From Gammaproteobacteria bacterium Milos-ODIII6 (GTDB lineage: Bacteria > Pseudomonadota > Gammaproteobacteria > Chromatiales > Chromatiaceae), in assembly GCA_029228645.1 (NCBI GenBank), contig JAPTHR010000004.1, positions 124,001-188,000 of the forward strand: a stretch of DNA of 64,000 nt, written 5' to 3'. Position numbers and translations under genes: made by a program. Positions 9,259 through 19,119 of the stretch are shown here, piece after piece (the stretch's first letter is position 1; each line of letters opens with the position of its first letter). Under the pieces are notes generated by a model that worked only from the letters and a program-made list of their open reading frames with translations, was not told the DNA's origin and did not search any database.

Positions 9259-11430
9259 CTAGGCCGAAAGACTGATCTGAGGTTCGTGTTCATGGCTCGC
9301 CTGGGTGGCCAGGCGGGTGATTCCGGGAATATCGAGGATCAAAGCGACCGATCCGTCCCCGAGCACGGTCGCGCCGGATATGCCGGCGATGCGCTGGTAG
9401 TTGGCTTCCAGCGACTTGATCACGACCTGCTGCTGGCCGAGCAGGTCATCCACGAACAGTCCCCATCGCGACCCCCCGGACTCCACCACCACCACGATGC
9501 CTTGCTCCACCTGTGTCTTCCCGGGATTGGGCACGTCCAGCACCGCATGCATTCGCACGATTGGCAGGTACTCGTCGCGCAAGCGGAACGTCTCTCCCTT
9601 GCCGGCCACCTGGCCGAGCATGTCGGGCTCGACCTGAATCGATTCGACAATCGATACCAGCGGGACGATGTAGGTCTCGTCGCCGACCCGGATCGCCTGG
9701 CCATCCAGGATCGCGAGCGTGAGCGGCAAGCGGATGGTGAAACGAGTGCCCTGGCCGGGCCTGGAATCGATCTCGATGGATCCACCCAGTTCGTTGATGT
9801 TGCGCTGCACCACATCCATGCCGACGCCGCGACCGGAGACATCACTGACTTCCTCCGCGGTCGAGAAGCCGGGCTTGAAGACGAGGTCGTAAATCTGTTT
9901 GTCGTTCAGATTGTCTTCCGCCGACACCAGCCCCCGTTCGCGGGCCCTTTGCAGAATGCGGTCGCGCCCCAGCCCCCGCCCGTCATCGCGGATCTCGATC
10001 ATGATATTGCCGGCCCGGTGTTCGGCGGAGAGGTAGACATGGCCGGTTTCCGGCTTGCCCGCGGCCAACCGTTCCTCCGGTCGCTCAATCCCGTGGTCGA
10101 TGCTGTTACGGATCAGATGGACCAGGGGGTCGCCGATCTTCTCGATCACCGTCTTGTCCACCTCGGTGTTCTCGCCGCTCATGTGCAGCTCGATCCGCTT
10201 GCCCAGCTGCTTGCCGAGATCGTGCACCAGGCGCGGAAAACGGCTGAAGGTGAAACTGATCGGCAGCATGCGGATGCGCATGACGCTTTCCTGCAGCTCG
10301 CGCGTGTGGCGCTCCAGTTGCGCCAGACCCTCCTTGAGACGGGCGAGCTTCTGCATGCTGAAATCCTCGCCCAGGACCCCCAGCATGGACTGGGTGATGA
10401 CCAGTTCGCCGACCATGTTGATCAGGGTGTCGATCTTGTCGGTATCGACCCTTATGGAGTTCCCTCCGACAGGATTGGCGCCTGCCGCCCTTTCCCGACG
10501 GCGTTCAGGTTCCTGGCGCCGATCATCGTCCTGGCGACGCTCCGGCGGTCGATCTAGCATCTTCAGTTGCGGTCGACCCTCGCGCCCCCCCTGCGTGTCA
10601 GCATCATTTTGCGACACAGGGTGCTGGCCGGTCTCCGGGTCCGCACCGGCCTCAGTCGGATCGGCTGGTATCGAATGTTCGCCAAGCGGCTGGAGTGAAA
10701 AATCGCAGTCACCCTCGACCCATTCGAAAAGGTCGCGGACCTCCTCTTCCGGCACCGCCGCATGCAACACCAGGTTCCAGGCGAGGTGGCTGTCTTCCGG
10801 CTCGAGCGCGTCCAGCGCCGGCAGCCCGCCGAGATCGCAGACGACCTCGAGTTCACCAAGTTCACCCAACTCGCGGATGATGCGCAGGGGATCATTGCCG
10901 GTGCGAAACAAGTGCCGGTGGGGACGAAAACCGATTTTCCATCCTGGCGTCTCCCCGCTCGGCACCTGCTCAGCGGACGCTTGCGCCAACGGGGGACCTG
11001 CCAGGATCGGTTCCGGGTCAGGCGCGCCATGCGAGCTGACGGCCCCATCCAGAATCTGAGCCAAAGCCTCGCGCTGCGCATCGATCCTCGGCGCGTCCGG
11101 TTCGGCGCCGTCTCTCGCCGCGGTGAGCATCTCGCGCAGCACATCCACCGAGGCGAGCAACACGTTGGAGGCCTCTTCGTCCAGGCGGCGCTTGCCCTCG
11201 CGCACCTCGCCCAGGAGGGTCTCCATCAGGTGAGTGAAATCGGATATCCGCGAAAAACCGAAGGTCCCGGCGCCCCCCTTGATCGAATGCGCCGCGCGAA
11301 AGATGGCGTTGATCGCCTCGGGGTCGGGTTCACCCGGCGTGAAGTCCAGGAGGCCACTCTCAATCGCATCCAGGCCGTCGAAGCTCTCCTCGAAAAACAC
11401 CTGGTGAAACTGCGCCATATCGATATGCAT
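9259..11430 (-). CDS. cheA: Chemotaxis histidine kinase CheA
   Basis: CheA autophosphorylates on its HPt domain and passes phosphate to CheY and CheB. In this 723-aa protein the HPt domain (1-110) has RAAHSIKGGAGTFG with phospho-His48. A P2-like domain (about 170-260) and an Arg/Asp-rich linker follow, then the dimerisation segment (VDTDKIDTLINMVGELV). The ATPase carries LVHLIRNSIDHGIE (N box) and SGRGVGMDVV (G box), and a C-terminal CheW-like domain ends the protein. All catalytic elements look intact. It starts 35 bases after cheY. Confidence 0.96.
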   Translation of the reverse strand: MHIDMAQFHQVFFEESFDGLDAIESGLLDFTPGEPDPEAINAIFRAAHSIKGGAGTFGFSRISDFTHLMETLLGEVREGKRRLDEEASNVLLASVDVLREMLTAARDGAEPDAPRIDAQREALAQILDGAVSSHGAPDPEPILAGPPLAQASAEQVPSGETPGWKIGFRPHRHLFRTGNDPLRIIRELGELGELEVVCDLGGLPALDALEPEDSHLAWNLVLHAAVPEEEVRDLFEWVEGDCDFSLQPLGEHSIPADPTEAGADPETGQHPVSQNDADTQGGREGRPQLKMLDRPPERRQDDDRRQEPERRRERAAGANPVGGNSIRVDTDKIDTLINMVGELVITQSMLGVLGEDFSMQKLARLKEGLAQLERHTRELQESVMRIRMLPISFTFSRFPRLVHDLGKQLGKRIELHMSGENTEVDKTVIEKIGDPLVHLIRNSIDHGIERPEERLAAGKPETGHVYLSAEHRAGNIMIEIRDDGRGLGRDRILQRARERGLVSAEDNLNDKQIYDLVFKPGFSTAEEVSDVSGRGVGMDVVQRNINELGGSIEIDSRPGQGTRFTIRLPLTLAILDGQAIRVGDETYIVPLVSIVESIQVEPDMLGQVAGKGETFRLRDEYLPIVRMHAVLDVPNPGKTQVEQGIVVVVESGGSRWGLFVDDLLGQQQVVIKSLEANYQRIAGISGATVLGDGSVALILDIPGITRLATQASHEHEPQISLSA

Positions 11431-11465
11431 ACATCCCCCGCGCCATCATGGCGAACCAGACCTTT

Positions 11466-11831
11466 TCAACCGATGACTTTTGAAATCGTTTTCAATAGCT
11501 GGTCCGGGTTGAACGGCTTGACGATCCAGCCGGTAGCCCCGGCGGCCTTCCCCTCCTGCTTCTTGTCCGAGCCCGACTCCGTGGTCAGCATCAACAGGGG
11601 CGTGAAACGGTAATCCGGGAGTCCACGCAGCTCGCGTATCAGCGAGATGCCATCCATCTTGGGCATATTGACGTCTGTCAGCACCAGGCTCACGGGACGG
11701 GAGCGGGCGATATCCAGCGCCTCCGCGCCATCGGCGGCCTCGACCACTTCGTAGCCGGCGCTCTTGAGTGTGAAAGAGACCATCTGCCGCATGGAAGCGG
11801 AGTCGTCGACAGCCAGAATGCTTGCACTCAT
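11466..11831 (-). CDS. cheY: Single-domain response regulator CheY
   Basis: The 121-aa receiver shows ILAVDDSASMRQMV (acidic pocket), SLVLTDVNMPKMDGISL (phospho-Asp), LTTES and the conserved Lys in GATGWIVKPFNPDQL. The ATG at 11831 is chosen so that the protein begins MSASILAVDD as is usual. It is the first gene of the chemosensory operon. Confidence 0.95.
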   Translation of the reverse strand: MSASILAVDDSASMRQMVSFTLKSAGYEVVEAADGAEALDIARSRPVSLVLTDVNMPKMDGISLIRELRGLPDYRFTPLLMLTTESGSDKKQEGKAAGATGWIVKPFNPDQLLKTISKVIG

Positions 11832-11959
11832 TCCCCTACTCCTGAAAAACACCCCGATGTGACAGTCCAATCGTCACCCCGGGGCAAGCGGTTCGCGAAT
11901 TGGAATAAATATCGACAGCGCAGTTCGAATCTTTAGTTGACTCACTTTCGGCGGCGCAT

Positions 11960-11985
11960 AAAAAAACCCGCTCGAGGAGCGGGTT
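11960..11985 (-). terminator. Rho-independent terminator after the TusE-like gene
   Basis: A 9-bp stem (AACCCGCTC with GAGCGGGTT) and a 3-base loop are followed on the minus strand by a run of seven T. It lies 21 bases past the stop of the TusE-like gene and before cheY, so it separates that gene from the chemosensory operon. Confidence 0.9.
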
Positions 11986-12006
11986 CTGGTGTAGGAGATC
12001 GAAGTC

Positions 12007-12306
12007 TCAGACACAGCCGGTCGGCTTGGGCAGGCCACCGTACTTGGTGATCGGCTTCATCGGACCGGTCTTCCACATCTTGAAGATCTCTTTCTGGTCC
12101 TGGCCCACATACTTGGCGAACTTGCGGATCGGCGGGACCACGTTTTCGTCTTCGTAGTACTCCCGTGCCTTCATGATCTGTTCCCACTTGACGTCGTCGA
12201 GCTCGACGCCGTCGGACTCGGCCATGGCGCGCCCGATCTCAGGGGTCCAATCGTTCATGTCGACCAAATAACCATCGCCATCCCGTTCCGGCAACTGCAC
12301 ACTCAT
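12007..12306 (-). CDS. TusE/DsrC-family sulfurtransferase-like protein with only the C-terminal cysteine
   Basis: The 99-aa protein follows the family pattern: GYLVDMNDWTPEIG near the start, a central W-E-x-I-M-K-A-R-E-Y-Y helix and the C-terminal arm ending LPKPTGCV. Cys98 (CysA, the penultimate residue) is present. The residue 11 positions before it, where full DsrC has the second redox cysteine (CysB), is Thr87. Single-cysteine members such as TusE accept persulfide sulfur and relay it, for example to tRNA thiolation, rather than forming the DsrC trisulfide. AGGAG lies upstream of the ATG and a terminator follows, so it is a single-gene unit. Confidence 0.88.
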   Translation of the reverse strand: MSVQLPERDGDGYLVDMNDWTPEIGRAMAESDGVELDDVKWEQIMKAREYYEDENVVPPIRKFAKYVGQDQKEIFKMWKTGPMKPITKYGGLPKPTGCV

Positions 12307-12520
12307 CGCGTTACTCCTGATATTGAGTTCACTGATTTTCGATGGCCGAATGATACCGCAGTCGAGTCAGAATAACCAAGCTCAGAGGTCGGGCTTTAGC
12401 CGGCACTGAAACTCAGGTCCGCCCCCAACGCAGCGCAGGACGTCGGGCCAATCGCGATGTCGGTCAATGTTCACAGAGGCTTTGCTGGGAAAAATCCAAC
12501 AGGTCCCTCGTGACCGCAAC

Positions 12521-13882
12521 TCACTCCGGCAGCAGGGACACATGGCCGGTCGCCAGGCCGTTCAGATGGATGCTGTCCTGGGCCATGTGCACCTGAATAT
12601 CCTGGAAGCGCAAGGCCGTCGCATCCAGTTGCATGCCATCCGGGATGACCCGTTCAAACGTGGTGAGCAACCGCTCGCGCCATGCCTTCATTTGATCCTG
12701 CAGCTGCCGGTTCGCGCTCTTCTCCAGCAGCTGACGGATCTGGTTGGAGAACAGCCGCACATCCGCCTCCAGAAGCGCGTCCTGCAGAGAGGCCTGGTAC
12801 TCGAGCTGGCTCAGCTCAAACCGCTGCGAGTCGGGCCTGAAGTCGAGTTGCGCCCCGATCACCACGCTGCCCGCCAGTTCACCACCCAGGTCCACGCTGG
12901 CGTTGATCCGCTCGCCCTCGCCGCTCAGCGTGATCGACTCGATCGTCGCGCTGTGCCCCTGGATATCGAAGGGCTCGCGCGCCAGTTCCTCGCTCATGGT
13001 CCGGGCGAGACTGCTGTAGCGCATATCCACCGCCAGCTGCAGCTGAATCCCGGTCGGCGAGGGGTAGTACTGCATCAGGGTGGGAAGTTGCGTGTACCGG
13101 GGCGCGGGTTGCTCGCCCGATACCACCTGTGGCGACATCAGCAGCGCCAGCCGCACATCGACCCAGTTGCCCTGGCCGTACATGGGCGAGAGGGCGGCCC
13201 CCTCGGGATTGAGCAACAGCCAGTGGTCCTTCCAAAGCTGGACCGGTTGCTGCAGCAGGGTCCAGTTCTGTTCGGCCTGCACGCGGACCTTCTGGATCTC
13301 CGGTGTCAGCAGGGCGAATGCGCTGCGTAACTGGGCCGCCAGCTGGCGCTGAAATTCCTCGGCGACCATGGGGGTCACATCGATATTGGCGAAGGTCATC
13401 TCGCAGGCGTCCAGAAACCGGGTCGGCATCACCAGGAACTGCGGCCAGACGCGCCAATCCGGGCCGATATCCAGGCGTACCCGGACCCCGATCACCGCCT
13501 GCCGCGGGCGCTCATTGATGCCGCAACTGGACTGCATGCGCATGCCCATGATTTTCTTGCGGGCCTCCAGGTAGTAGCGCACATGCGCCTGGATCAACAG
13601 CTCTTCTCCCTGCACCGTGATGGACAGGGGCCCTCGCCAAGCCCGGAACCGGGCCGGGACACCACCGCTGCGGGACCAGTGTGGCCAACTCCCCGACTGC
13701 AACGGCACCTCAGCCTCCGCCACCTCGAACAGGCGATCCAGCGATATCCGAATGGGAACCTCGACAACCGAGGGAGTCGGAGCCGCCTCGCCCCCCTGCG
13801 CAGGCATAGCCTGCGCCAGCACGAGGTTGGGCAGGAGAAACAAACCGGATAGGAGCCAGAAGCGTGGGGAGCGGTTTTTCAT
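12521..13882 (-). CDS. Exported DUF4403-family-like protein
   Basis: Starting at the ATG at 13882 gives 453 aa with a signal peptide (MKNRSPRFWLLSGLFLLPNLVLAQA). The rest is beta-rich: VEVPIRISLDRLFEVAEAEVP near the start, then long stretches such as LSITVQGEELLIQAHVRYYLEARKK. The layout resembles DUF4403 proteins, which look like lipid-binding TULIP/BPI-type folds. A periplasmic or outer-membrane role is likely. The family call rests on pattern memory and deserves a profile search. Confidence 0.68.
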   Translation of the reverse strand: MKNRSPRFWLLSGLFLLPNLVLAQAMPAQGGEAAPTPSVVEVPIRISLDRLFEVAEAEVPLQSGSWPHWSRSGGVPARFRAWRGPLSITVQGEELLIQAHVRYYLEARKKIMGMRMQSSCGINERPRQAVIGVRVRLDIGPDWRVWPQFLVMPTRFLDACEMTFANIDVTPMVAEEFQRQLAAQLRSAFALLTPEIQKVRVQAEQNWTLLQQPVQLWKDHWLLLNPEGAALSPMYGQGNWVDVRLALLMSPQVVSGEQPAPRYTQLPTLMQYYPSPTGIQLQLAVDMRYSSLARTMSEELAREPFDIQGHSATIESITLSGEGERINASVDLGGELAGSVVIGAQLDFRPDSQRFELSQLEYQASLQDALLEADVRLFSNQIRQLLEKSANRQLQDQMKAWRERLLTTFERVIPDGMQLDATALRFQDIQVHMAQDSIHLNGLATGHVSLLPE

Positions 13883-14009
13883 GGGGCATGCAGGCGTGGA
13901 TTCAGCAGCCAAAGACTATACAGGCAATGCTGATCGCCAGTGGGCCGACCTCCCCCTCCCGACAAACGGCGAGAGCTGGGGTGGGGATACACCGCGTTGA
14001 GGGAAAACA

Positions 14010-14036
14010 GGGTCGGAGTCGATCCGACTCCGACCC
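14010..14036. other. Perfect 12-bp inverted repeat (hairpin)
   Basis: GGGTCGGAGTCG and CGACTCCGACCC are separated by three bases. It lies 33 bases beyond the stop of the DsrC-like gene (minus strand) and 127 bases upstream of the DUF4403-like gene. No T run follows on the minus strand, so it is a strong stem but not a standard intrinsic terminator. Confidence 0.6.
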
Positions 14037-14069
14037 CTTGTGGCAGCCGGCAAAGCCGCTCTTCTCCGG

Positions 14070-14426
14070 CTACTGTACGCTACCGAAAGACTTGTCCTCC
14101 GAGCCCGCCGGCGCCTGCAGCCCCGCCAGGCGGCATCCCTGTGCCACCGGGCCGCCCGGTGTCAGCCGGTACAGGTACTTCAGCCCGCCCTTGTGGTGGA
14201 AGTTCTCGTCCAGGGCATCGACCAATTCGCGGATACGGAAGTCGTTGCTCTCATGTTTGGCGTAGTACTCCTGCAGGGCAGCGACCAGTTCCATCAGGTC
14301 CTCGCTCATGTTCAGGCCTTCCTTCTCGGCAACCTTTTCGGCATCCGAGACCTGCCACCCCTCCGGGGCAAAAGGAAAATCCGCATTTCCACCCTTGGAT
14401 CCCTGGCTTTCAGAATGTGAGCCCAT
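14070..14426 (-). CDS. Divergent DsrC-like protein with CysB only
   Basis: The 118-aa protein (ATG at 14426, preceded by GGAGG at good spacing) ends with the DsrC arm pattern: KYLYRLTPGGPVAQGCRLAGL matches the family sequence preceding the cysteine arm. Its only cysteine, Cys98, occupies the CysB position. Eleven residues later, where CysA should be, there is Ser109, and nine extra residues follow. This is the reverse of the neighbour at 12007-12306. Such a protein cannot form the CysA-CysB disulfide; a regulatory or partner-binding role is possible. Its lack of a canonical C-terminus also distinguishes it from TusE. Confidence 0.78.
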   Translation of the reverse strand: MGSHSESQGSKGGNADFPFAPEGWQVSDAEKVAEKEGLNMSEDLMELVAALQEYYAKHESNDFRIRELVDALDENFHHKGGLKYLYRLTPGGPVAQGCRLAGLQAPAGSEDKSFGSVQ

Positions 14427-14655
14427 CACCTCGCACCTCCGCAATAGCGTTTTCAAATTGATTATTCGGATCGACTGCAAAATGATCCCCAGCCAACTTC
14501 TGGCAACCCCCACTTCCGGATTCGCGCGGACCGCAAGCAAACGCGCAATCATAAAAACCCAGTGGAATGGTTGTCCTTAAGTCTTGTTGAATCCTGCAGG
14601 AATTCAAGGAGACTAGGATGTTTTCGGTCGCTTCGCGACCTATGGAGACCGTGGC

Positions 14656-17094
14656 ATGCGTCTGTCCAGGCTGGCCTACTGGCTGTTCAGCTCGATCCTC
14701 TCGATAGTTATCGTTGTCCTCGCTGCTCTCTACTGGATGGCGCAGCGGGCAGAACCGATCTACCAGGGCGAGTTGAGGCTTTCCGGTCTGACGGCACCGG
14801 TGAGCATCGACTTCGGGCCACACGCGATACCCAGCATCCGCGCCACCCGCATCGAAGACGCGGTTTTTGCCCAGGGCTACCTGACCGCCGCCGAACGCCT
14901 GTGGCAGATGGACCTGATGCGCCGCGCGGCGCAGGGACGCCTGGCCGAGGCCTTCGGCGCCCGCGCACTGCCGTTCGACCGCCTGATGCGCACCATCGGC
15001 CTGGCGCGGGCGGCCGAACGCAACCTCGCGGTGCTCTCACCCCAGGCTCGCGCCCTGCTGCAGGCCTATGCCAATGGCGTGAACGCCTACCGCGCACAGG
15101 CTTCCGGGAAACTGCCGATCGAATACCGGCTGACCGGCCTCGAGCCGGCGCCCTGGACGCCGCAGGACTCGCTGGCCATCGGCGCATACATGGCCTACCT
15201 GCTGTCGTTCAATGCGCGCGAGGAACTGGCCTTCATACGCGTCGCCCAGCGAGTCGGCGTGCGCCGCGCGCGCGAACTCTTCCCCACCGACGAGGGCATA
15301 CCGGCAGAGCCGGCGTCGCCCGGCCTGGACGAAATCATCGGACCCGGAAAGGACGCTCTCGCGAATCTCTCCGGCGATCTGTTTGCCGCTGCCGACCGGC
15401 TGAGCGCGGAATTCGGCCTGCCGCGTCCGGGGCCGGCCAGCAATGCCTGGGCCGTGCACGGCAGCCGCACCGCGGATGGACGTCCAATCCTGGCCAACGA
15501 CCCTCATTTACTGGCCTCGATGCCGAATATCTGGTTCGAACAGGAGCTCATCGCCCCCGACCTGCACGTCAGCGGGGCGGCGATACCCGGGCTGCCATTG
15601 GTGCTCATCGGCCACAACGAGGATCTGGCCTGGGGCATGACCACCACGATGGCCGACAACCAGGACCTGGTCATCGAGCGGCCGGGCGCCGATGGCCGGT
15701 CGGTGTTGCGCCCGCTCGGCATTGAACCGATCCGCGAGCGCCAGGAGATGATCCCGGTGCGCGCGGGCGAGCCGCAGCCACTGCGTATCCGCGCGACCAG
15801 TCAGGGCGTCATCCTCAATGACATACTGGCCGAGGAACGTGGCCTGCCGCAGGATTTTGTCGGCTACCAGGGGACCCACCTGCTCGCCCTGCGCTCGACC
15901 ATCGATCTGCCGGACACCGCATTCGACGGGCTTTTGCGTCTGAATACAGCGCGCAGCATTGCAGAGGCACGCGCAGCGGTCGGGCTGTTCGTGCATGCCT
16001 CGCAGAATGTGCTCATCGCCCATCGCAACGGGCGGATCGCGTGGCAGATCAGCGGCCGGCTGCCGATTCGTGAACGCGGCGACGGCAGCCTGCCGGCACC
16101 GGGCTGGACCCCCGGCAACCGCTGGCTCGGCATGCTGCCGGCGGAAGCCAATCCCGCGTGGACCGATACACCGGATGGCCTGCTCGTCTCGGCCAACCAC
16201 CGCCACCAGGCGACCGACCATCCGGTCAATGTCGGCCGCTCCTGGCTCGCCCCCTACCGTGCGCAGCGCATCGCCGCACTGCTGGCGGACCGTTCGGACC
16301 TGACGCTGGACGACATGAGCACGATCCAGATCGACCGGCTGGGCATCGAGGCGCGCCACTACCAGCGCGCATTGCGCGCGATCGCGCCGGCATTGCGCAC
16401 AGTCGACCCCGACGCCTGGCGCGATGCCGAGCGGCTGTTGGCCTGGGACGGCCACTTCAGTCCGGACAGCCATGCGGCCGCGCTGTTCGTGCTGCTGCGC
16501 CGCGCGCTGTTCCAAGCCCTGCTGGCGGATGAACTCGGGCCGGACCTGGCGGCCTACATGGCTGTGGCGCTACTCGCCTATAACGGGCTGCAGGAGACAG
16601 TCCGCAGCGGCCAAAGCAGCTTCTGGGACGATGTCTCGACCCCCGAGCATGAGACCCCGCCGCAGATCTGGGCGCGCGCGTTGCGCGCCGCGCGTCACGC
16701 GCTCGATGCGAGGGCCGGACAGCACGCCACGCTTGGCGAGCTACGCCATCTCGTCTTCCCGCATGCGCTCTCCGGGCATGGATTTTTCGCCGGCCTGTTC
16801 GGGGTCGGTCCAATACCCGAGGGCGGCGATGACTATACCGTGGACGTGCGCAAGGCGGATGCGGCAGAACCCGGACGCCCGCTGTTCATACCGGGCTATC
16901 GCGTGCTGTTCACCCCCGGCGACTGGAGCGCCAGCCGCAGTGTCCAGGCACTGGGACAGTCCGGGCATCGCCTGTCGGCGTATCGCAGCGACCAGCTCGC
17001 CGATTGGCGCGCCGGGCGCACCCATGCCCTGATGTGGAACGGACCATCGGCTGGACAGACCATCGGGCGCCTGCAGCTATTGCCGCAGGATTAA
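14656..17094 (+). CDS. Penicillin acylase-family Ntn hydrolase
   Basis: The 812-aa protein has an N-terminal membrane/signal segment (residues 8-28). The alpha-subunit region follows, and the autoprocessing junction has Ser262 in PASNAWAVHGSRTADGRPIL, the nucleophile exposed on self-cleavage. Downstream ANDPHL and SANHRHQ fit the beta subunit. Family members hydrolyse amides such as beta-lactam side chains or N-acyl homoserine lactones in the periplasm; the substrate here cannot be read. It stands alone on the plus strand. Confidence 0.9.
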   Translation: MRLSRLAYWLFSSILSIVIVVLAALYWMAQRAEPIYQGELRLSGLTAPVSIDFGPHAIPSIRATRIEDAVFAQGYLTAAERLWQMDLMRRAAQGRLAEAFGARALPFDRLMRTIGLARAAERNLAVLSPQARALLQAYANGVNAYRAQASGKLPIEYRLTGLEPAPWTPQDSLAIGAYMAYLLSFNAREELAFIRVAQRVGVRRARELFPTDEGIPAEPASPGLDEIIGPGKDALANLSGDLFAAADRLSAEFGLPRPGPASNAWAVHGSRTADGRPILANDPHLLASMPNIWFEQELIAPDLHVSGAAIPGLPLVLIGHNEDLAWGMTTTMADNQDLVIERPGADGRSVLRPLGIEPIRERQEMIPVRAGEPQPLRIRATSQGVILNDILAEERGLPQDFVGYQGTHLLALRSTIDLPDTAFDGLLRLNTARSIAEARAAVGLFVHASQNVLIAHRNGRIAWQISGRLPIRERGDGSLPAPGWTPGNRWLGMLPAEANPAWTDTPDGLLVSANHRHQATDHPVNVGRSWLAPYRAQRIAALLADRSDLTLDDMSTIQIDRLGIEARHYQRALRAIAPALRTVDPDAWRDAERLLAWDGHFSPDSHAAALFVLLRRALFQALLADELGPDLAAYMAVALLAYNGLQETVRSGQSSFWDDVSTPEHETPPQIWARALRAARHALDARAGQHATLGELRHLVFPHALSGHGFFAGLFGVGPIPEGGDDYTVDVRKADAAEPGRPLFIPGYRVLFTPGDWSASRSVQALGQSGHRLSAYRSDQLADWRAGRTHALMWNGPSAGQTIGRLQLLPQD

Positions 17095-17229
17095 GGCGGC
17101 TCCCAGGATGCCTGGTGAGCAAAAGCGAACCGCACCGGAAGTGATCACGCACCAGCGAGGCGCTGCGCTTAATCTCTCACCGGTCCCTGCGCAGGGAGAA
17201 AACGGCAGTTGCAATACCCCCCGACTGAG

Positions 17230-18903
17230 TCAGGCAGTCCCCGCCGCCTTCTCCCCGACCAGATCGCCCAGGTCTTCAACCACGTGCTCGGCAAAGTTCT
17301 CGCCGGCGCCGGCGTAGAAATTGAACACCTTGTGCACGCCCGCCTCGCGCAGGCCTTCCTCGTGGTCCGGGTAATAGGCGACCGAGGCCAGTTCGAGATC
17401 GAACTCCTGCTCGCGCAACAGACGCGCCACCGCCAGGTTGGAACTGTGATCCGAGAAGGCCAACAGCGCCAGCTTCACCTTGCCGCTGCGCTCGGCTCTG
17501 GCCCAGAAGTCCGCGTCGGTCGCGTCCCCCAAGGCGACGTTGCGCCCCGCCTGGTGGTGGCGTTCGACATAGTCGGCATTGATGTCGATACCCAGCACCA
17601 CGTCGCCCCAGTGCTTGCGCAGATAATCGTAGGCACCGGCGCCGACACGCCCCATGCCGAACACCACCACCTGCGCATCGCCGGCGCGGATGATCTCGTC
17701 TCCGGGCAGTCGCTTGCGGGTCTGCAGGCGATGCAGTTGCTGTCGCCAGCGCGCGTAGATGCTTTTCGATGCGGTGTTCAGAGGCGAGGCGATCAGGAAG
17801 CTGAGCGAGAGTGCGATCGCCAGGATCGACAGCCACTCCGGGCCCAGCCACTGCTGGCTGACCCCGACCGCACCGACGATCAGACCGAATTCGCTGAAAT
17901 TGGTGAGGCTGAGGGATGCCAGGGTCGCGCTGCGTGCGCGCATGCGCTGGCGGGTGAACAGCAGGAAGTACAACAGGGTCTTCAGCGGCAGGACCAGCAG
18001 GACCAGCAGCAACCCGGTGCCGAAGGTGGCCCAGCTGAGTTCCCCGGAGAGCCCGATCGAGAGGAAGAAGCCGATCAGGAACAGATCCTTGAAGCTGAGC
18101 AGCGACTTGGCGAGTTCATTAGTCTTGGGGTGACCTGCGAGCAGGATGCCGAGTATCAAGGCACCCAGGTCCGCCTTGACCCCGACCATTTCGAACAGTG
18201 CGGCGCCCGCGAGCGGCAGGGACCAGCCCAACAGCACCAGCAGTTCGCCGTGGCCCACCGAGTCGAGGATGCGCAGCAGGGCGGGACGCAGCGGAATCAG
18301 GCCGAGCAGCAGCAGCGCCCACACGCTCGGCACCTTGCCGGCGGAGACGGCGATGAACACCACCGCGAAGATGTCCTGCACGATCAACAGGCCGATCGCG
18401 ATGCGTCCGTGGATGGCTCCCATCTCGCCGCGCGCCTCGAACACCTTGACCGCGAACACCGTGCTCGAGAAGCTCAGCGCAAAACCGATCAGCAGCGCGC
18501 TGTGGAGCGAGATATCGGCGAACAGGCCAAGGCCGAGCAGTGCCAACAGGCCGACCAACAACGCGCCCAGCCCGCAGATGACCAGCATGTGCAAACTCGC
18601 GGTCAGCCACACCACCGGTGCCGCGAGGTCTTTGATATGCAGCTTGAGGCCGATCGTGAACAGCAGCAGGGTGACCCCGAGGTCGGCGATCTGCTGCAGC
18701 AGCGCGGTGTTCTGCATGCCCAGGCCGCCGAGCGCAAATCCCGCAGCCAGGAAACCCATCAGCGGCGGCAGATTGGCAAGCCGCGCAACGAATCCCAGGA
18801 CAAAGGCGACCCCCAGGGGAAAGATGTGCATGACATCCACGGCGGCGAGGTTGATCGGGGCCAGGTCTTGCATGGGGTTGTTGCTCTGCGAGAGGAAGCT
18901 CAA
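17230..18903 (-). CDS. CPA2-family cation/proton antiporter with TrkA-N domain (YbaL/KefB type)
   Basis: The 557-aa protein has about twelve hydrophobic helices in residues 15-390. They include SATVFAVKVFEARGE-like and LGALILGILLAGHP segments of the Na+/H+ exchanger fold. A cytoplasmic Rossmann domain from about 412 (VVVFGMGRVGAGAYDYL) and GDATDADF, typical of nucleotide-binding KTN domains, complete it. It probably exports K+ or another cation in exchange for H+. ATG at 18903 or 18873 are both possible. It is divergent from the PhnD-like gene. Confidence 0.9.
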   Translation of the reverse strand: MSFLSQSNNPMQDLAPINLAAVDVMHIFPLGVAFVLGFVARLANLPPLMGFLAAGFALGGLGMQNTALLQQIADLGVTLLLFTIGLKLHIKDLAAPVVWLTASLHMLVICGLGALLVGLLALLGLGLFADISLHSALLIGFALSFSSTVFAVKVFEARGEMGAIHGRIAIGLLIVQDIFAVVFIAVSAGKVPSVWALLLLGLIPLRPALLRILDSVGHGELLVLLGWSLPLAGAALFEMVGVKADLGALILGILLAGHPKTNELAKSLLSFKDLFLIGFFLSIGLSGELSWATFGTGLLLVLLVLPLKTLLYFLLFTRQRMRARSATLASLSLTNFSEFGLIVGAVGVSQQWLGPEWLSILAIALSLSFLIASPLNTASKSIYARWRQQLHRLQTRKRLPGDEIIRAGDAQVVVFGMGRVGAGAYDYLRKHWGDVVLGIDINADYVERHHQAGRNVALGDATDADFWARAERSGKVKLALLAFSDHSSNLAVARLLREQEFDLELASVAYYPDHEEGLREAGVHKVFNFYAGAGENFAEHVVEDLGDLVGEKAAGTA

Positions 18904-19119
18904 TCATTACACGAACGCCAAACGCAATCGACCGGCCCATTGGCGCGAGGCCCGCCGGGAGCCGGGCCCGGCGACGATTAACCCGCCCCTAGGCGGGAAT
19001 GAATGGCAGACTATGCTTTAAGACCAGCTGACGTATCCATGGTCAGGGCCATCAGCTTGTCGGGACAATCAACAATAATTTCTGGTCGGGGCGATCTGGA
19101 TGCCGCTTGGACAACACGC

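Noticed and set aside
17209..18981. 590-codon Gln-rich plus-strand frame opposite the antiporter
   Set aside because: It mirrors the Leu-rich membrane helices of the real gene; no ribosome site or domain.
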